A DNA stretch of 64,000 bases from Aldehydirespirator sp965204415 (GCA_965204415.1 CBDBEL010000004.1:806001-870000); one strand, 5' to 3'. Shown: positions 9,000 to 18,677, counted from the first letter of the stretch. Numbers and translations: made by a program. The notes: generated from the letters alone by a model not told the origin.

Positions 9000-9645
9000 C
9001 GCCTCTCACCTGGCAGACGCTCAACTCGTACCAGTCTGCGACCTCCTGTGCGGTCGCGTCGGCCAGGTTGGCAAGAATCGTCCTGACTGGAATACGGGTC
9101 CCGCGAACGGCCGGCGCACCGAAGCAAACGAGGGGATCGATGCCGACCCACGGGGAAATGTCCCAAGCCGCAGCCGAGTCGTTCACAAAGCGGATCTCGT
9201 CGGCGAAGGTCCGCACGGCGTCCCGGAACGCCAGCTGTCGGCGGTTGCGGCCCACGAGTTCCTCGGTGTGGCCCACCACGTCAACCCACACACTGGCACC
9301 GTCGGTGAGGAACGATCGGTGAGCCAGGGGTCGAGCGATGTCCGGCTCGGCGGTGTGCAGAGCCTCGAGCACCTTGCGAACCTTCTGCAACGAGGTTCCC
9401 TGCGCCCGGAAGCGGCTCACCGTCTCAAGACTCACAAGGTCGAGGAAACTGATCGTCTCGATGGAGTGAGGACCGCCCGTCGGGGCGATGACCACAGCGA
9501 GCCATCGTCGCAACTGCTCCCGGGTCGCCCGACTGCGCCTTCCCACGATGGCCGCTGCCTGCGGGAACGAGTAGATCCCATCGGACAGACGCGCGACGTC
9601 GTCGGCCGTGGAGACACCGGTGGCGACGGTTGTGGATTGACTCAC
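8980..9645 (-). CDS. DUF433-domain antitoxin with N-terminal HTH
   Basis: A 221-residue antitoxin of the VapB45-like kind. Residues about 10-80 form a MerR-like winged-helix segment (YSFPQAAAIVG ... EQLRRWL), expected to bind the pair's own promoter. The C-terminus is a DUF433 domain (GAPAVRGTRIPVRTILANLAD) that should contact the PIN-like toxin encoded immediately downstream. Start GTG 9645 is preferred over the open-frame extension to 9756 because a TACCGT -10 box lies seven bases before it and the extension has no domain content. It is divergent from hisI across about 158 bp, so the two promoters are back to back. Confidence 0.82.
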   Translation of the reverse strand: MSQSTTVATGVSTADDVARLSDGIYSFPQAAAIVGRRSRATREQLRRWLAVVIAPTGGPHSIETISFLDLVSLETVSRFRAQGTSLQKVRKVLEALHTAEPDIARPLAHRSFLTDGASVWVDVVGHTEELVGRNRRQLAFRDAVRTFADEIRFVNDSAAAWDISPWVGIDPLVCFGAPAVRGTRIPVRTILANLADATAQEVADWYELSVCQVRGVAEFAN

Positions 9646-9652
9646 GGGTACT

Positions 9653-9658
9653 ACGGTA
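9653..9658 (-). promoter_or_regulatory. -10 box TACCGT of the DUF433 antitoxin
   Basis: TACCGT, seven bases, then GTG 9645; leaderless arrangement. Confidence 0.55.
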
Positions 9659-9791
9659 ATGGGAGACGGCTCTGTGGACGACGGGTCGGTGCCGTAACGG
9701 AGACCGATCCCGGTATCTGCTGACGACGCTGGCTTGCAGGGATCGGTGACATCCACGGGACCGATGAGCCCTTGTCGCGCGGGTCGGGCCG

Positions 9792-9797
9792 TAGGCT
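9792..9797 (+). promoter_or_regulatory. -10 box TAGGCT of hisI
   Basis: TAGGCT, six bases, then GTG 9804; leaderless arrangement that would drive the hisI-trpE unit. Confidence 0.6.
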
Positions 9798-9803
9798 GGG
9801 GGC

Positions 9804-10178
9804 GTGACTGGAGTTGCGATCGCCGCCAGCGACGAGGCCCTCGCGGCCGTCACGTACAACGCCGACGGGCTGGTGCCCGCCATCGTGCAGGACGCCTCCA
9901 CCCGGGCCGTGCTGATGATGGCCTGGATGAGCGCCGAGACCCTGGAGCTGACCCTGGCCGAGGGCCGGACCGTGTTCTGGAGCCGCTCCCGCCAGGAAGT
10001 GTGGCGCAAGGGCGAGACCTCGGGCGAGCGGCAGTGGGTGCGGGAGGCCTTCTACGACTGCGACGGCGACACGCTGCTGTTCGTCGTGGACCAGGACGGC
10101 GACGGCGCCTGCCACACCGGCAACTACTCGTGCTTCTTCCGGGCGTTCGACGGCTCGGCCATCGCTGACGGCGGCTGA
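9804..10178 (+). CDS. hisI: phosphoribosyl-AMP cyclohydrolase
   Basis: A 124-residue HisI enzyme that opens the purine ring of phosphoribosyl-AMP in the third step of histidine synthesis, using zinc and magnesium. It shows the family motifs AVLMMAWMS, SRSRQEVWRKGETSG, DCDGDTLLF (the D-x-D-x-D Mg site and a Cys zinc ligand) and CHTGNYSCF (the remaining Cys ligands). Length is normal for the stand-alone cyclohydrolase without a HisE fusion. The start is GTG 9804, fixed by a -10 box six bases upstream, implying leaderless translation. trpE starts 16 bases after the stop, so histidine and tryptophan genes appear co-transcribed, an arrangement also found in other actinobacteria. Confidence 0.95.
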   Translation: MTGVAIAASDEALAAVTYNADGLVPAIVQDASTRAVLMMAWMSAETLELTLAEGRTVFWSRSRQEVWRKGETSGERQWVREAFYDCDGDTLLFVVDQDGDGACHTGNYSCFFRAFDGSAIADGG

Positions 10179-10194
10179 CGGCCGGGCCGCGCCC

Positions 10195-11724
10195 ATGCAC
10201 CAGCCCGCGCCCGAGGAGTTCCGAGAGCTGGCACGGACCTACCGGGTCGTGCCGGTCTGGCGGGAGGTGCTGGCCGACCTGACCACGCCGGTGGCCGCCT
10301 TCGCCCGGGTGGTCGGGCCCGGCGACGGCTTCCTGCTGGAGTCGGTGGAGCACGGCGAGCGCTGGAGCCGGTGGTCCTTCATGGGCCGCAACCCGATTGC
10401 CACGCTGGTTGCCCATGGTCCCAGGGTGGACGTGACCGGCAACCTCGGGGTCGACGTCCCCCGCGACCGGGGCATGCTCGCCGCGCTGGAGGCGCTGCTG
10501 GACCACTACCGGGCCCCGTCGATCGAGGGGCTGCCGCCGCTTCACGGCGGTCTGGTCGGATACCTCGGGTACGACGTGGTGCGCGAGGTGGAGCACCTGC
10601 CCGACGTCCCCACCGACGACTCGGGCCATCCCGACGCGGTGATGTCGCTGATCGGCGAGCTGGCCGTGTACGACCACTGGCGCCAGCGGGCCACCCTCAT
10701 CTCCAACGTGGTGGTTCCCCCCGGCGCCGACGACCGGCTCATCGACCGGCTCTACTACGAGGCGGTGCTGCGGGTCGAGGCCATCGCGGCCGACGGCGCC
10801 AAGCCCCTCGACGAACCCCTGGTGCCGCCGCCCGAACCGGCCGGCGACACCACGGCGGAGCCGGTGGACACCACGTCCACCATGGGCCTGGAGCTGTACT
10901 CCGAGGCGGTGGAGGCGGCCCGCGAGTACATCTTCGCCGGCGACGCCTTCCAGGTGGTGCTGTCCCAGCGCTTCGACTTCGATCTGGGCGCCGACGCCTT
11001 CGACGCCTACCGGGTGCTGCGCCAGGTCAACCCCAGCCCCTACATGTACTTCCTGCGCCACGGGCCCCTGGAGGTGGTGGGCGGGTCGCCCGAGCCGATG
11101 GTCAAGCTCCTCAACGGCAAGGTGATCAGCCGGCCCATCGCCGGCACCAGGCGCCGGGGGCGCACCGACGCCGAGGACCGCCGGCTGGCGGCCGAGCTGG
11201 CCGAGCACCCCAAGGAGGTGGCCGAGCACGTGATGCTCGTGGACCTGGCCCGCAACGACGTCGGACGGGTAGTGGAGTTCGGAACCCTCAACCTCGACGA
11301 GATGATGACTCTCGAGCGTTACAGCCACGTGATGCACCTGACGTCGCAAGTGTCGGGGCGCCTGGCCGAGCGGGCCACGCCGATCGACGTGCTGCGGGCC
11401 ACGCTGCCCGCGGGCACCGTGTCGGGCGCGCCCAAGGTTCGGGCCATGGAGATCATCGACGAGCTGGAACCGGTCAAGCGCGGCCCGTACGCGGGGGTGG
11501 TCGGCTACATCGACTTCTCGGGCAACATCGACACCGCCATCACCATCCGGACGATGCTGGTGCGCGACGGGCGGGCGTCGGTGCAGGCCGGTGCGGGCAT
11601 CGTGGTCGACTCGGTGCCCGCGGAGGAGCACGCCGAGTGCGTGAACAAGGCTCGGGCCCTGCTGGCCGCGGTGCCCGCGGCCCGGCGGATGACCGAGTCC
11701 CGCAGGAAGGCGGCTCGGCGGTGA
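10195..11724 (+). CDS. trpE: anthranilate synthase component I
   Basis: A 509-residue chorismate-utilising enzyme that makes anthranilate from chorismate with ammonia from TrpG, the first committed step of tryptophan synthesis. The N-terminal part includes LLESVE, the LLES element that binds feedback-inhibiting tryptophan. The chorismate-binding half has GGSPEPMVKL, RPIAGTRRRG, EHVMLVDLARND and AGTVSGAPK. Nothing essential appears missing. The stop overlaps the start of the ygfZ-like gene as GTGA. trpG, trpC and trpD are not in the window, so the glutaminase subunit must come from elsewhere. Confidence 0.96.
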   Translation: MHQPAPEEFRELARTYRVVPVWREVLADLTTPVAAFARVVGPGDGFLLESVEHGERWSRWSFMGRNPIATLVAHGPRVDVTGNLGVDVPRDRGMLAALEALLDHYRAPSIEGLPPLHGGLVGYLGYDVVREVEHLPDVPTDDSGHPDAVMSLIGELAVYDHWRQRATLISNVVVPPGADDRLIDRLYYEAVLRVEAIAADGAKPLDEPLVPPPEPAGDTTAEPVDTTSTMGLELYSEAVEAAREYIFAGDAFQVVLSQRFDFDLGADAFDAYRVLRQVNPSPYMYFLRHGPLEVVGGSPEPMVKLLNGKVISRPIAGTRRRGRTDAEDRRLAAELAEHPKEVAEHVMLVDLARNDVGRVVEFGTLNLDEMMTLERYSHVMHLTSQVSGRLAERATPIDVLRATLPAGTVSGAPKVRAMEIIDELEPVKRGPYAGVVGYIDFSGNIDTAITIRTMLVRDGRASVQAGAGIVVDSVPAEEHAECVNKARALLAAVPAARRMTESRRKAARR

Positions 11725-12584
11725 CCGCCGGCATCGTCGCGGGTCCGTTGCCGAGGGACGCGGTCCTGGTCACCGGCGCCGACGCGGCGGAGTACTTGCA
11801 GGGCCAGATCTCCCAGGACGTCGAGGCGGTGGCTCCGGGAACCTCCGCGTTGTCGTTGGTGCTGGCCCCGCAGGGCAAGGTGGACGCCTGGTTCCGTCTC
11901 ACCCGCACTGGCGACGGCAGCTTCGTGCTCGACGTGGACCCTGGTTTCGGCGAGACGCTCGTGGCTCGGCTGGAGCGGTTCCGGCTGCGGGTCGACGTGT
12001 CCTTCGAGAGCCTCGCCGGGTGGCGGATGCTGGCCGTCCGGGGGCCGCGATCTGCCGAGGCATGGCTGGACACTGTCGATGCAGAGGTGCGGTCCATTGT
12101 CGACTGGCCCGGCTTCGGCGGGATCGACCTTCTCGGCCCGCACGTCGCGCCTCCGCCGGGCCTGCCCGTGGACGGTTCCGGCGACCTGGAGGCGGCCCGC
12201 ATCAGGGCCGGCTGGCCGGCCATGGGCCGGGAGCTGACCGAGCGCACCATCCCGGCAGAGGTCGGGGGCTTGGTGGAGTCGTCGGTCAGCTTCACCAAGG
12301 GGTGCTACACCGGCCAGGAGCTGGTGGCCCGGATCGACAGCCGGGGCGGCAACGTGCCCCGCCCGGTGCGACTACTGGAGATCCGCGGCGACGGCGACGT
12401 CGAGCCCGGCGACGAGATAGCCGTCGACGGCAAGGCGGTGGGCGAGATCACCTCGGCCGCGGCCGGCCCGGATCCGGCCGTGACCGTGGCGCTGGGACCG
12501 GTCCACCGGCGAGTCGAGCCACCGGCTGCGGCCACCGTCGCCGGGATGGCGGCCACCGTGCTGGCCACGCCGGCCACCCGGTAG
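11721..12584 (+). CDS. ygfZ: YgfZ/GcvT-fold folate-binding protein
   Basis: A 287-residue tetrahydrofolate-binding protein of the YgfZ (IBA57-like) family, which in bacteria supports maturation or repair of certain Fe-S enzymes. The diagnostic motif KGCYTGQE is near residue 195. The N-terminal GADAAEYLQGQISQDV and the SLVLAPQGKVDAWF stretch also fit the GcvT fold. The start is GTG 11721, overlapping the trpE stop in GTGA, so translation is coupled. A much longer open frame runs upstream inside trpE in another frame and is not coding. Why this gene rides with tryptophan genes is unclear; it may simply be transcript hitch-hiking. Confidence 0.9.
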   Translation: MTAGIVAGPLPRDAVLVTGADAAEYLQGQISQDVEAVAPGTSALSLVLAPQGKVDAWFRLTRTGDGSFVLDVDPGFGETLVARLERFRLRVDVSFESLAGWRMLAVRGPRSAEAWLDTVDAEVRSIVDWPGFGGIDLLGPHVAPPPGLPVDGSGDLEAARIRAGWPAMGRELTERTIPAEVGGLVESSVSFTKGCYTGQELVARIDSRGGNVPRPVRLLEIRGDGDVEPGDEIAVDGKAVGEITSAAAGPDPAVTVALGPVHRRVEPPAAATVAGMAATVLATPATR

Positions 12585-12639
12585 GGGAGCGCCAGAGGGC
12601 GAGCGCGAGCAGGGGCGAGCCGCCGACCGCTCAGCCACT

Positions 12640-12645
12640 TACCAT
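12640..12645 (+). promoter_or_regulatory. -10 box TACCAT of the J-domain gene
   Basis: TACCAT, six bases, then ATG 12652; leaderless arrangement. Confidence 0.55.
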
Positions 12646-12651
12646 GGCGGG

Positions 12652-13185
12652 ATGGACCCGTACGCGGTGCTGGGCGTGGCCCGCGACGCTCCCACCGAGG
12701 AGATCCGGCGGGCCTATGTGGCCCTGGCCCGGCGCACCCATCCCGACGTGCGGGGCGACGACCCCGCCGCGGCCGAGCAGATGCGCCGCATCAACCTGGC
12801 CTGGGAGATGCTGTCCGACGCCGACTCGCGGGCCGTCGTCGACCGCGGTTTGACCCGGCCCCCGCAGCCGAAGGCGCCCCAGAGCGCGACGCCGGCCGAC
12901 GGGCCGGCGACCCCGCCCGAAGAAGACGACGTCTATTTCGGCCACTACGACCGCGACGACGACATCGACGACCGGCCCATCACCGAGGGCAACCTTCCGG
13001 CCTGGATGCGCCTGGGCGCGCCGGCTGCCTTCGTCACCGGCATCTTCGCGTTCATCTTCGGGGTGATGGCGGGGGGATTCGTGCTGCTGCGGCTCGGGCT
13101 GCTCCTGCTGGGCCTGTCGGTGCTGCTGTTCGTGCTGTCACCGTTCGTGGTGCTGATCCGCAGCCGGGGCGGCCCCCTGCGCTGA
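12652..13185 (+). CDS. J-domain membrane protein
   Basis: A 177-residue protein with an N-terminal DnaJ domain (residues 1-65: PYAVLGVARDAPTEEI ... ALARRTHPDVRGDD). HPD is intact, so it should stimulate an Hsp70 ATPase. A proline-rich, acidic linker follows (residues about 70-120). The C-terminus has two hydrophobic helices (AAFVTGIFAFIFGVMAGGF and LGLLLLGLSVLLFVLSPFVVL), so it is a membrane-anchored co-chaperone with the J domain in the cytosol. It lacks the zinc-finger and C-terminal domains of DnaJ. The start is ATG 12652 with a -10 box six bases before it. It sits between ygfZ and trpF without overlap and probably has its own promoter. Confidence 0.88.
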   Translation: MDPYAVLGVARDAPTEEIRRAYVALARRTHPDVRGDDPAAAEQMRRINLAWEMLSDADSRAVVDRGLTRPPQPKAPQSATPADGPATPPEEDDVYFGHYDRDDDIDDRPITEGNLPAWMRLGAPAAFVTGIFAFIFGVMAGGFVLLRLGLLLLGLSVLLFVLSPFVVLIRSRGGPLR

Positions 13186-13239
13186 GACCCGGCGGCGCGC
13201 CGGGTGAGTGCTATCAGGCCGCGCCGGGCCGGCAGCAAG

Positions 13240-13245
13240 TAGCGT
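13240..13245 (+). promoter_or_regulatory. -10 box TAGCGT of trpF
   Basis: TAGCGT, six bases, then GTG 13252; leaderless arrangement. Confidence 0.55.
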
Positions 13246-13251
13246 CGGAGC

Positions 13252-13944
13252 GTGTTCGTGAAGATCTGCGGCACGACCAACGAGGACGACGCGCTGCTGG
13301 CAGTGGCCATGGGGGCCGACGCGGTGGGGTTCATATTCGCGCCCTCGCCCCGCCAGATGTCGTTGGACAGGGTGCGGGACATCGTCCGGCGCCTCCCCAG
13401 CGACGTGCTGAGCGTGGGGGTGTTCCGCAACGAGATGGCGTCGCGGGTCGTGAAGATGACCTCCGACGCCCGTCTGGGCGCGGCCCAGCTGCACGGCCAT
13501 GAGTCGCCAGAGGACACCGCCTGGGTGGCCGAGCGGGTCCCGGCGACCATCAAGGTCTTCCCGCCCGGCCATGAGGGGCTGCGGCATCTGGGCGACTACG
13601 GCGCCGACGCGGTGATGATCGACAACGAGCGGCCCGGCTCCGGCGAGGTGTTCGACTGGTCGCTGGCCGAGGGCGCCCCTCTGGCCGGTCACCGGCTGAT
13701 CCTGGCGGGCGGCCTCGACGCCGACAACGTCGCCGGAGCCATCCGCCGGGTGCGGCCGTGGGGGGTGGACGTGGCCAGCGGTGTGGAGAGCCGCCCGGGC
13801 CGCAAGGATCCGGCCCGGCTGCGAGCCTTCATCGAGGCGGCCAAGGCGACCCGCGACATCCGCGCTGACGACAGGCCAACTGCGGGCGCCGAGCCGCAGC
13901 TAGCCGCCAGCACCGGCCCGTACGACTGGGAACAGGACCTGTGA
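13252..13944 (+). CDS. trpF: phosphoribosylanthranilate isomerase
   Basis: A 230-residue TIM-barrel enzyme that performs the Amadori rearrangement of phosphoribosylanthranilate in tryptophan synthesis. KICGTTNEDDAL at the N-terminus carries the catalytic Cys. AVGFIFAPSPRQ, AAQLHG, LAGGLDADNV and VDVASGVES are the expected strands; the Asp general acid lies in VMIDNE. The last ~30 residues (after FIEAAKAT) extend beyond the usual family end as a polar tail. The start is GTG 13252, dictated by the -10 box. A stand-alone trpF rather than a trpC-F fusion or priA-only route is notable for an actinobacterium, where PriA often replaces it. Confidence 0.94.
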   Translation: MFVKICGTTNEDDALLAVAMGADAVGFIFAPSPRQMSLDRVRDIVRRLPSDVLSVGVFRNEMASRVVKMTSDARLGAAQLHGHESPEDTAWVAERVPATIKVFPPGHEGLRHLGDYGADAVMIDNERPGSGEVFDWSLAEGAPLAGHRLILAGGLDADNVAGAIRRVRPWGVDVASGVESRPGRKDPARLRAFIEAAKATRDIRADDRPTAGAEPQLAASTGPYDWEQDL

Positions 13945-13982
13945 GCGCGCCCTCGGGCGAGCGCGATAGCCGAGGAACCGTC

Positions 13983-14088
13983 GTGCCGCAGTGGTGTCCT
14001 TCCCGCTCTTGTTCGCTTCGCTCACGGGCCGCTCGGGCCACGGCCTCGCCCGTATGAGCCGGATTCGCCCACCTGTTGGCTCGGCCTC
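13983..14088 (-). repeat. dispersed intergenic repeat, copy B
   Basis: Reverse-oriented copy ending in the GAGGCCGAG edge at 14080-14088, with the core AGCGAACAAGAGCGGGA on the minus strand. It fills most of the trpF-trpB gap and supplies the spurious in-frame extension upstream of trpB. Confidence 0.85.
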
Positions 14089-14101
14089 TGCGGGCGGGTT
14101 C

Positions 14102-15249
<1,148 letters not shown>

Positions 15250-15253
<4 letters not shown>

Positions 15254-16086
15254 CCAGCGCTACCGGCGGCGCCCCTTCCGGCGGGGTTGGCCACAGCTGG
15301 GGGAGGCTGGAGAGTGCTCTCCGGGACCGTCGCAACCGCGGCGGAAAGTGCTTCGTGCCCTATCTCACCGGCGGCCTGGGCGACGACTGGCTGGAGACGA
15401 TCTGCGCGGTGGCCGGTGCAGGAGCCGACGCCATCGAGATCGGGGTGCCGTTCTCGGACCCGGTGATGGACGGCACCGTCATCCAGCAGGCCAACGACAA
15501 AGCCCTGTCCGAGGGAGCCACCCCGCAGTCCATCCTGGCCGCAGTGCGCGGGGCCGCAGCCGAGATCGGGGTGCCTACCGCGGTGATGACCTACGTGAAC
15601 ATCGCTCACCACATGGGCTACGCACGGTTCGCGTCGTCGCTGGCCGACGCCGGTGTCGACGGCTGCATCTTGCCCGACCTGCCCCTGGAGGAAGTGGGGG
15701 AGTGGGCGGAGTGCGCCGACGCGGCCGACGTGGAGACGGTTCTGCTGGCCGCGCCCACCGCGCCCGATGAGCGCCTGCCCCGAATCTGCGGCCGGTCCCG
15801 GGGCTTCGTGTACAGCGTCGGGCTGATGGGCATCACCGGGGTTCGTGAGGCGCTGACTGCCAGTGCCACCCGCACCGCGGCCCGCCTCAAGGCGGTCACC
15901 GACATTCCGGTGCTGGTAGGGGTGGGCGTGGGAACGCCCGCGCAGGCGGCCGAGGTGTGCCAGGTGGCCGACGGGGCGGTGGTCGGCTCGGCCATCGTCA
16001 CCCGGATGCTGGAGGGAGCCGGCCCCGACGGCGTGGCTTCGCTGGTGGCCGAGTTCCGGGCCGCGCTCGACGCAGCCCACAACTGA
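15250..16086 (+). CDS. trpA: tryptophan synthase alpha chain
   Basis: A 278-residue TIM-barrel subunit that cleaves indole-3-glycerol phosphate to indole and glyceraldehyde 3-phosphate. The catalytic Glu is in EIGVPFSDPVMDG and the Asp in DGCILPDLPLEE. The glycine-rich phosphate site GSAIV and the SVGLMGITG loop (TG instead of the more usual TGxR start) are present. The start is GTG 15250, overlapping the trpB stop; a longer frame through trpB in another phase is not coding. The first ~18 residues are a Gly/Ser-rich extension before the fold begins at GRLESALRDRR. Confidence 0.96.
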
Positions 16087-16098
16087 GCTCGATCCTCA

Positions 16099-16104
16099 TA
16101 CCCT
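16099..16104 (+). promoter_or_regulatory. -10 box TACCCT of the disulfide reductase gene
   Basis: TACCCT, seven bases, then GTG 16112; leaderless arrangement in the trpA downstream gap. Confidence 0.55.
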
Positions 16105-16111
16105 CCCAGGG

Positions 16112-17851
16112 GTGAGGAAGCGGGCGAGACGGGCCCGGATGATGGACCACGACCTGATTGTGGTGGGTGGGGGCGCGGCCGGGCTGGGCGCGGTTCGGGC
16201 CGCGCTGTGGGCCGGTGCCGACGTGGCCCTGATCACCGACTCGGCGCCGGGCGGGGACTGCACCTTCACCGGCTGCGTCCCGTCCAAGACGCTGCTGGCT
16301 GCGGCCCGCGACGGCCTGAGCTTCAGCGAGGCCATGGCCCGGGTGCGCTCGACCATCGAGCACATCGCGGCCACCGAGTCGGCCGAGGTGCTCCGCAGCG
16401 AGGGCGTCACGGTGATCGAGGGCCGGGCCCGCCTGGCCACCCACGACACGGTGGCGGTGGGGGAGCGGCGCATCACCGCGCCCCGCATCGTCCTGGCCAC
16501 CGGCTCAAGGCCCTTGATTCCCGACCACATCCTGGGCCTTGCCGAGGCCCGGCCCCTCACCAGCGAGACCGTCTTCGACCTGACCGAGGCCCCGGAGTCG
16601 CTCGGCGTCATCGGCGGCGGGCCCAGCGGCTGCGAGCTGGCCCAGGCCTTCTCGCTCCTCGGAGTGGAGGTGACCCTCTTCGAGTCCACCGGCCAGCTGC
16701 TCTTCGGTGAGGCGCCCGAGGCGGCCCGGCTGGTAAGGGAGGCGCTGCAACGGCTGGGCGTGACGGTGCGGCGCAACTCGCATGTCAAGCGAATCGAAGC
16801 CGCGAGCGGCGTGCACCGACCGAACCGCGGCCCCTACGCGGTGCGGTGCGACCGGAGGCCCGAGAAGGCGGTGGTGGAACGGCTCCTGGTGGCCGCAGGC
16901 CGGACACCGGCCACCGCGGGGCTTGGACTCGAAGAGATGAAGCTCAAGCTGGGGGAGTGGAGCGGCCATGTGCTCACCGACGAGCGGCTCGAGACCTCGG
17001 TGAAGGGCGTGTACGCGGCCGGCGACGTGGCCGCCTGGCGGCTGCCGCCTCCCCGACGGCGACGAACCCGACCCCCCGCCCTGTTCAAGATCGACAAGAT
17101 CGACAAGATCGACGAGCACCGGCCATCCCGACGGGGGCTGCCGCGGGGGACTCCGCAACCAGGCGGAAGGTTCCGGCTCGCCCGGATGCGGAGGCTCGAC
17201 ACCGAGGCCAGCCCGTACCCGGCGCCAGGATCCCGGGACGTGTTCACCCTCGACCGGGCGACACGCGCCGGTGCTCGCGGCCAGCGCCGGGCAGACCGCC
17301 ACTTCCGACGCATGCTCACCCGTGAACGGAGCCGGGCTCGCCGCCAGCGGCAGCACCATGCGGCCTTGAACCTGTCGCACGCGGCCGACGAGATGGGCCG
17401 GATCGCGGCCAGCAACGCGCTGGGCAAGGGCCAGCGGGGCCGGTTCCGGGGCGGGCTGGTTCCCAGGGTGGTGTTCACCGACCCCGAGGTGGCGTCAGTG
17501 GGCTTGACCCCGCGCAACGCGCCGCCGGGCAGCCGGATCGCCTACCTGCCGCTGGCCGAGGTGGACCGGGCCGTCACCGACGGCCGCACCGACGGGTTCG
17601 TCGCCATCGTGGCCGGTCCCCGCCGCCTGCTGGGCAACGCGGGCGGGGGCCGCATCCTGGGTGCCACCATCGTCGCGCCCAGAGCCGGCGAGATGATCCA
17701 GGAGATCGTGCTGGCCATGCGCACCAAGGCGTTCACCGGCCGCCTCGCCCAGGCGTCGCACGCCTACCCGACCTGGTCCATCGGCGTCCAGAAGGCCGCA
17801 GCCCAGTTCTTCGGCAGGATCGACGGCCGCCAGGCCCGCCCCGTGGAGTGA
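16112..17851 (+). CDS. pyridine nucleotide-disulfide oxidoreductase with internal insertion
   Basis: A 579-residue FAD-dependent oxidoreductase of the lipoamide dehydrogenase/mercuric reductase class. DLIVVGGGAAGLGA binds FAD, GGDCTFTGCVPSK holds the redox disulfide (both Cys present), GVIGGGPSGCELAQAF binds NAD(P)H, and YAAGDVA is the second FAD motif. The C-terminal dimerisation domain (RVVFTDPEVASVGLT ... HAYPTWS) provides the His. Between YAAGDVAAW and LSHAADEMGRIAASNAL, which are adjacent in relatives, about 110 residues are inserted (DNA about 17040-17368). They are Arg/Pro-rich, low in hydrophobics and contain IDKIDKID from a nine-base tandem repeat. The frame stays open, so the protein may be functional with a surface loop, or a decaying gene. 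The start is GTG 16112 from the -10 box; ATG 16139 is an alternative. Confidence 0.85.
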   Translation: MRKRARRARMMDHDLIVVGGGAAGLGAVRAALWAGADVALITDSAPGGDCTFTGCVPSKTLLAAARDGLSFSEAMARVRSTIEHIAATESAEVLRSEGVTVIEGRARLATHDTVAVGERRITAPRIVLATGSRPLIPDHILGLAEARPLTSETVFDLTEAPESLGVIGGGPSGCELAQAFSLLGVEVTLFESTGQLLFGEAPEAARLVREALQRLGVTVRRNSHVKRIEAASGVHRPNRGPYAVRCDRRPEKAVVERLLVAAGRTPATAGLGLEEMKLKLGEWSGHVLTDERLETSVKGVYAAGDVAAWRLPPPRRRRTRPPALFKIDKIDKIDEHRPSRRGLPRGTPQPGGRFRLARMRRLDTEASPYPAPGSRDVFTLDRATRAGARGQRRADRHFRRMLTRERSRARRQRQHHAALNLSHAADEMGRIAASNALGKGQRGRFRGGLVPRVVFTDPEVASVGLTPRNAPPGSRIAYLPLAEVDRAVTDGRTDGFVAIVAGPRRLLGNAGGGRILGATIVAPRAGEMIQEIVLAMRTKAFTGRLAQASHAYPTWSIGVQKAAAQFFGRIDGRQARPVE

Positions 17852-17878
17852 CCGGCGGCGATCCTGCGGGGCCGGCCT

Positions 17879-18631
17879 CTAGCCGGTGGTGAGGCCTCCG
17901 TCGGCGCTGATGATGGCACCGTGGACTCCGGGGCATTCGTCGGAGGCCAGGAAGGCGAACAGGGCCGCGATGTGCTCGGGCTGGCTCATCGGCTTGAAGG
18001 CGATCATGCGGCGGATGTAGTGCCGGTCGGGGTCGGCGACCTGCTGGTAGTTGCGGACCATGGGGGTGTCCACGCCGCCGGGGGCGATGGCGTTGACCCG
18101 CACCGATGTCTTGCCCAATTCCATGGCCAAGGCCCTGGTCAGCTGCACCACCGCCCCCTTGGTGGCGCAGTAGTGGCTCGTGTAGGCCAGTCCCTGGATC
18201 CCGGCGTTGGACGCGAAGTTGACGATGTTGCCGGCGGAGGCCAGCAGGTGGGGGAGCGCGGCCTGCGTCAGGAAGAACACGCCCTTCACGTTCACGTCGA
18301 ACATGAGGTCCCACTTCTCCTCGGTTACGTCCTCCACCCGGTCCTGCCACGAGACGCCGGCGATGTTGCCGAGCACGTCGATGCGTCCGAAGGCGTCCAC
18401 ACAGCCGGCGGCGGCCTCCCGGCAGTCGGCGATCGACCGCAGGTCGCAGTGCTGGGTCTCGATCCGGCCGCCCGACTCGGCGACCGCGGAAGCGGTCTCG
18501 GCCAGGCCGGCGTCGTTCACGTCCACCCCGAACACGTCGGCCCCCTCCGCGGCCAGACGGATCGCCACCGCCTGCCCCATCCCCGAGGCCGCTCCGGTGA
18601 TCAGCGCAGCCTTGCCGTCGAATCGCCCCAT
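17879..18631 (-). CDS. SDR family oxidoreductase
   Basis: A 250-residue classical short-chain dehydrogenase. It has the cofactor motif TGAASGMG near residue 13, a GNIAG in place of the usual NNAG, and catalytic Ser in NFASNAG. The active-site YCATK provides Tyr and Lys, and PGGVDTPM the post-catalytic loop. The start is ATG 18631 with an AAAGGCGGG upstream as ribosome site. It converges on the disulfide reductase with 27 bp between stops and follows alkB on the same strand 46 bp away. Substrate unknown; the replacement NNAG to GNIAG is a mild oddity that occurs in some family members. Confidence 0.92.
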   Translation of the reverse strand: MGRFDGKAALITGAASGMGQAVAIRLAAEGADVFGVDVNDAGLAETASAVAESGGRIETQHCDLRSIADCREAAAGCVDAFGRIDVLGNIAGVSWQDRVEDVTEEKWDLMFDVNVKGVFFLTQAALPHLLASAGNIVNFASNAGIQGLAYTSHYCATKGAVVQLTRALAMELGKTSVRVNAIAPGGVDTPMVRNYQQVADPDRHYIRRMIAFKPMSQPEHIAALFAFLASDECPGVHGAIISADGGLTTG

Positions 18632-18677
18632 TCTCGTCCCGCCTTTGCCTCGATCTCGGCCCGTACCGCCGCGGAGG

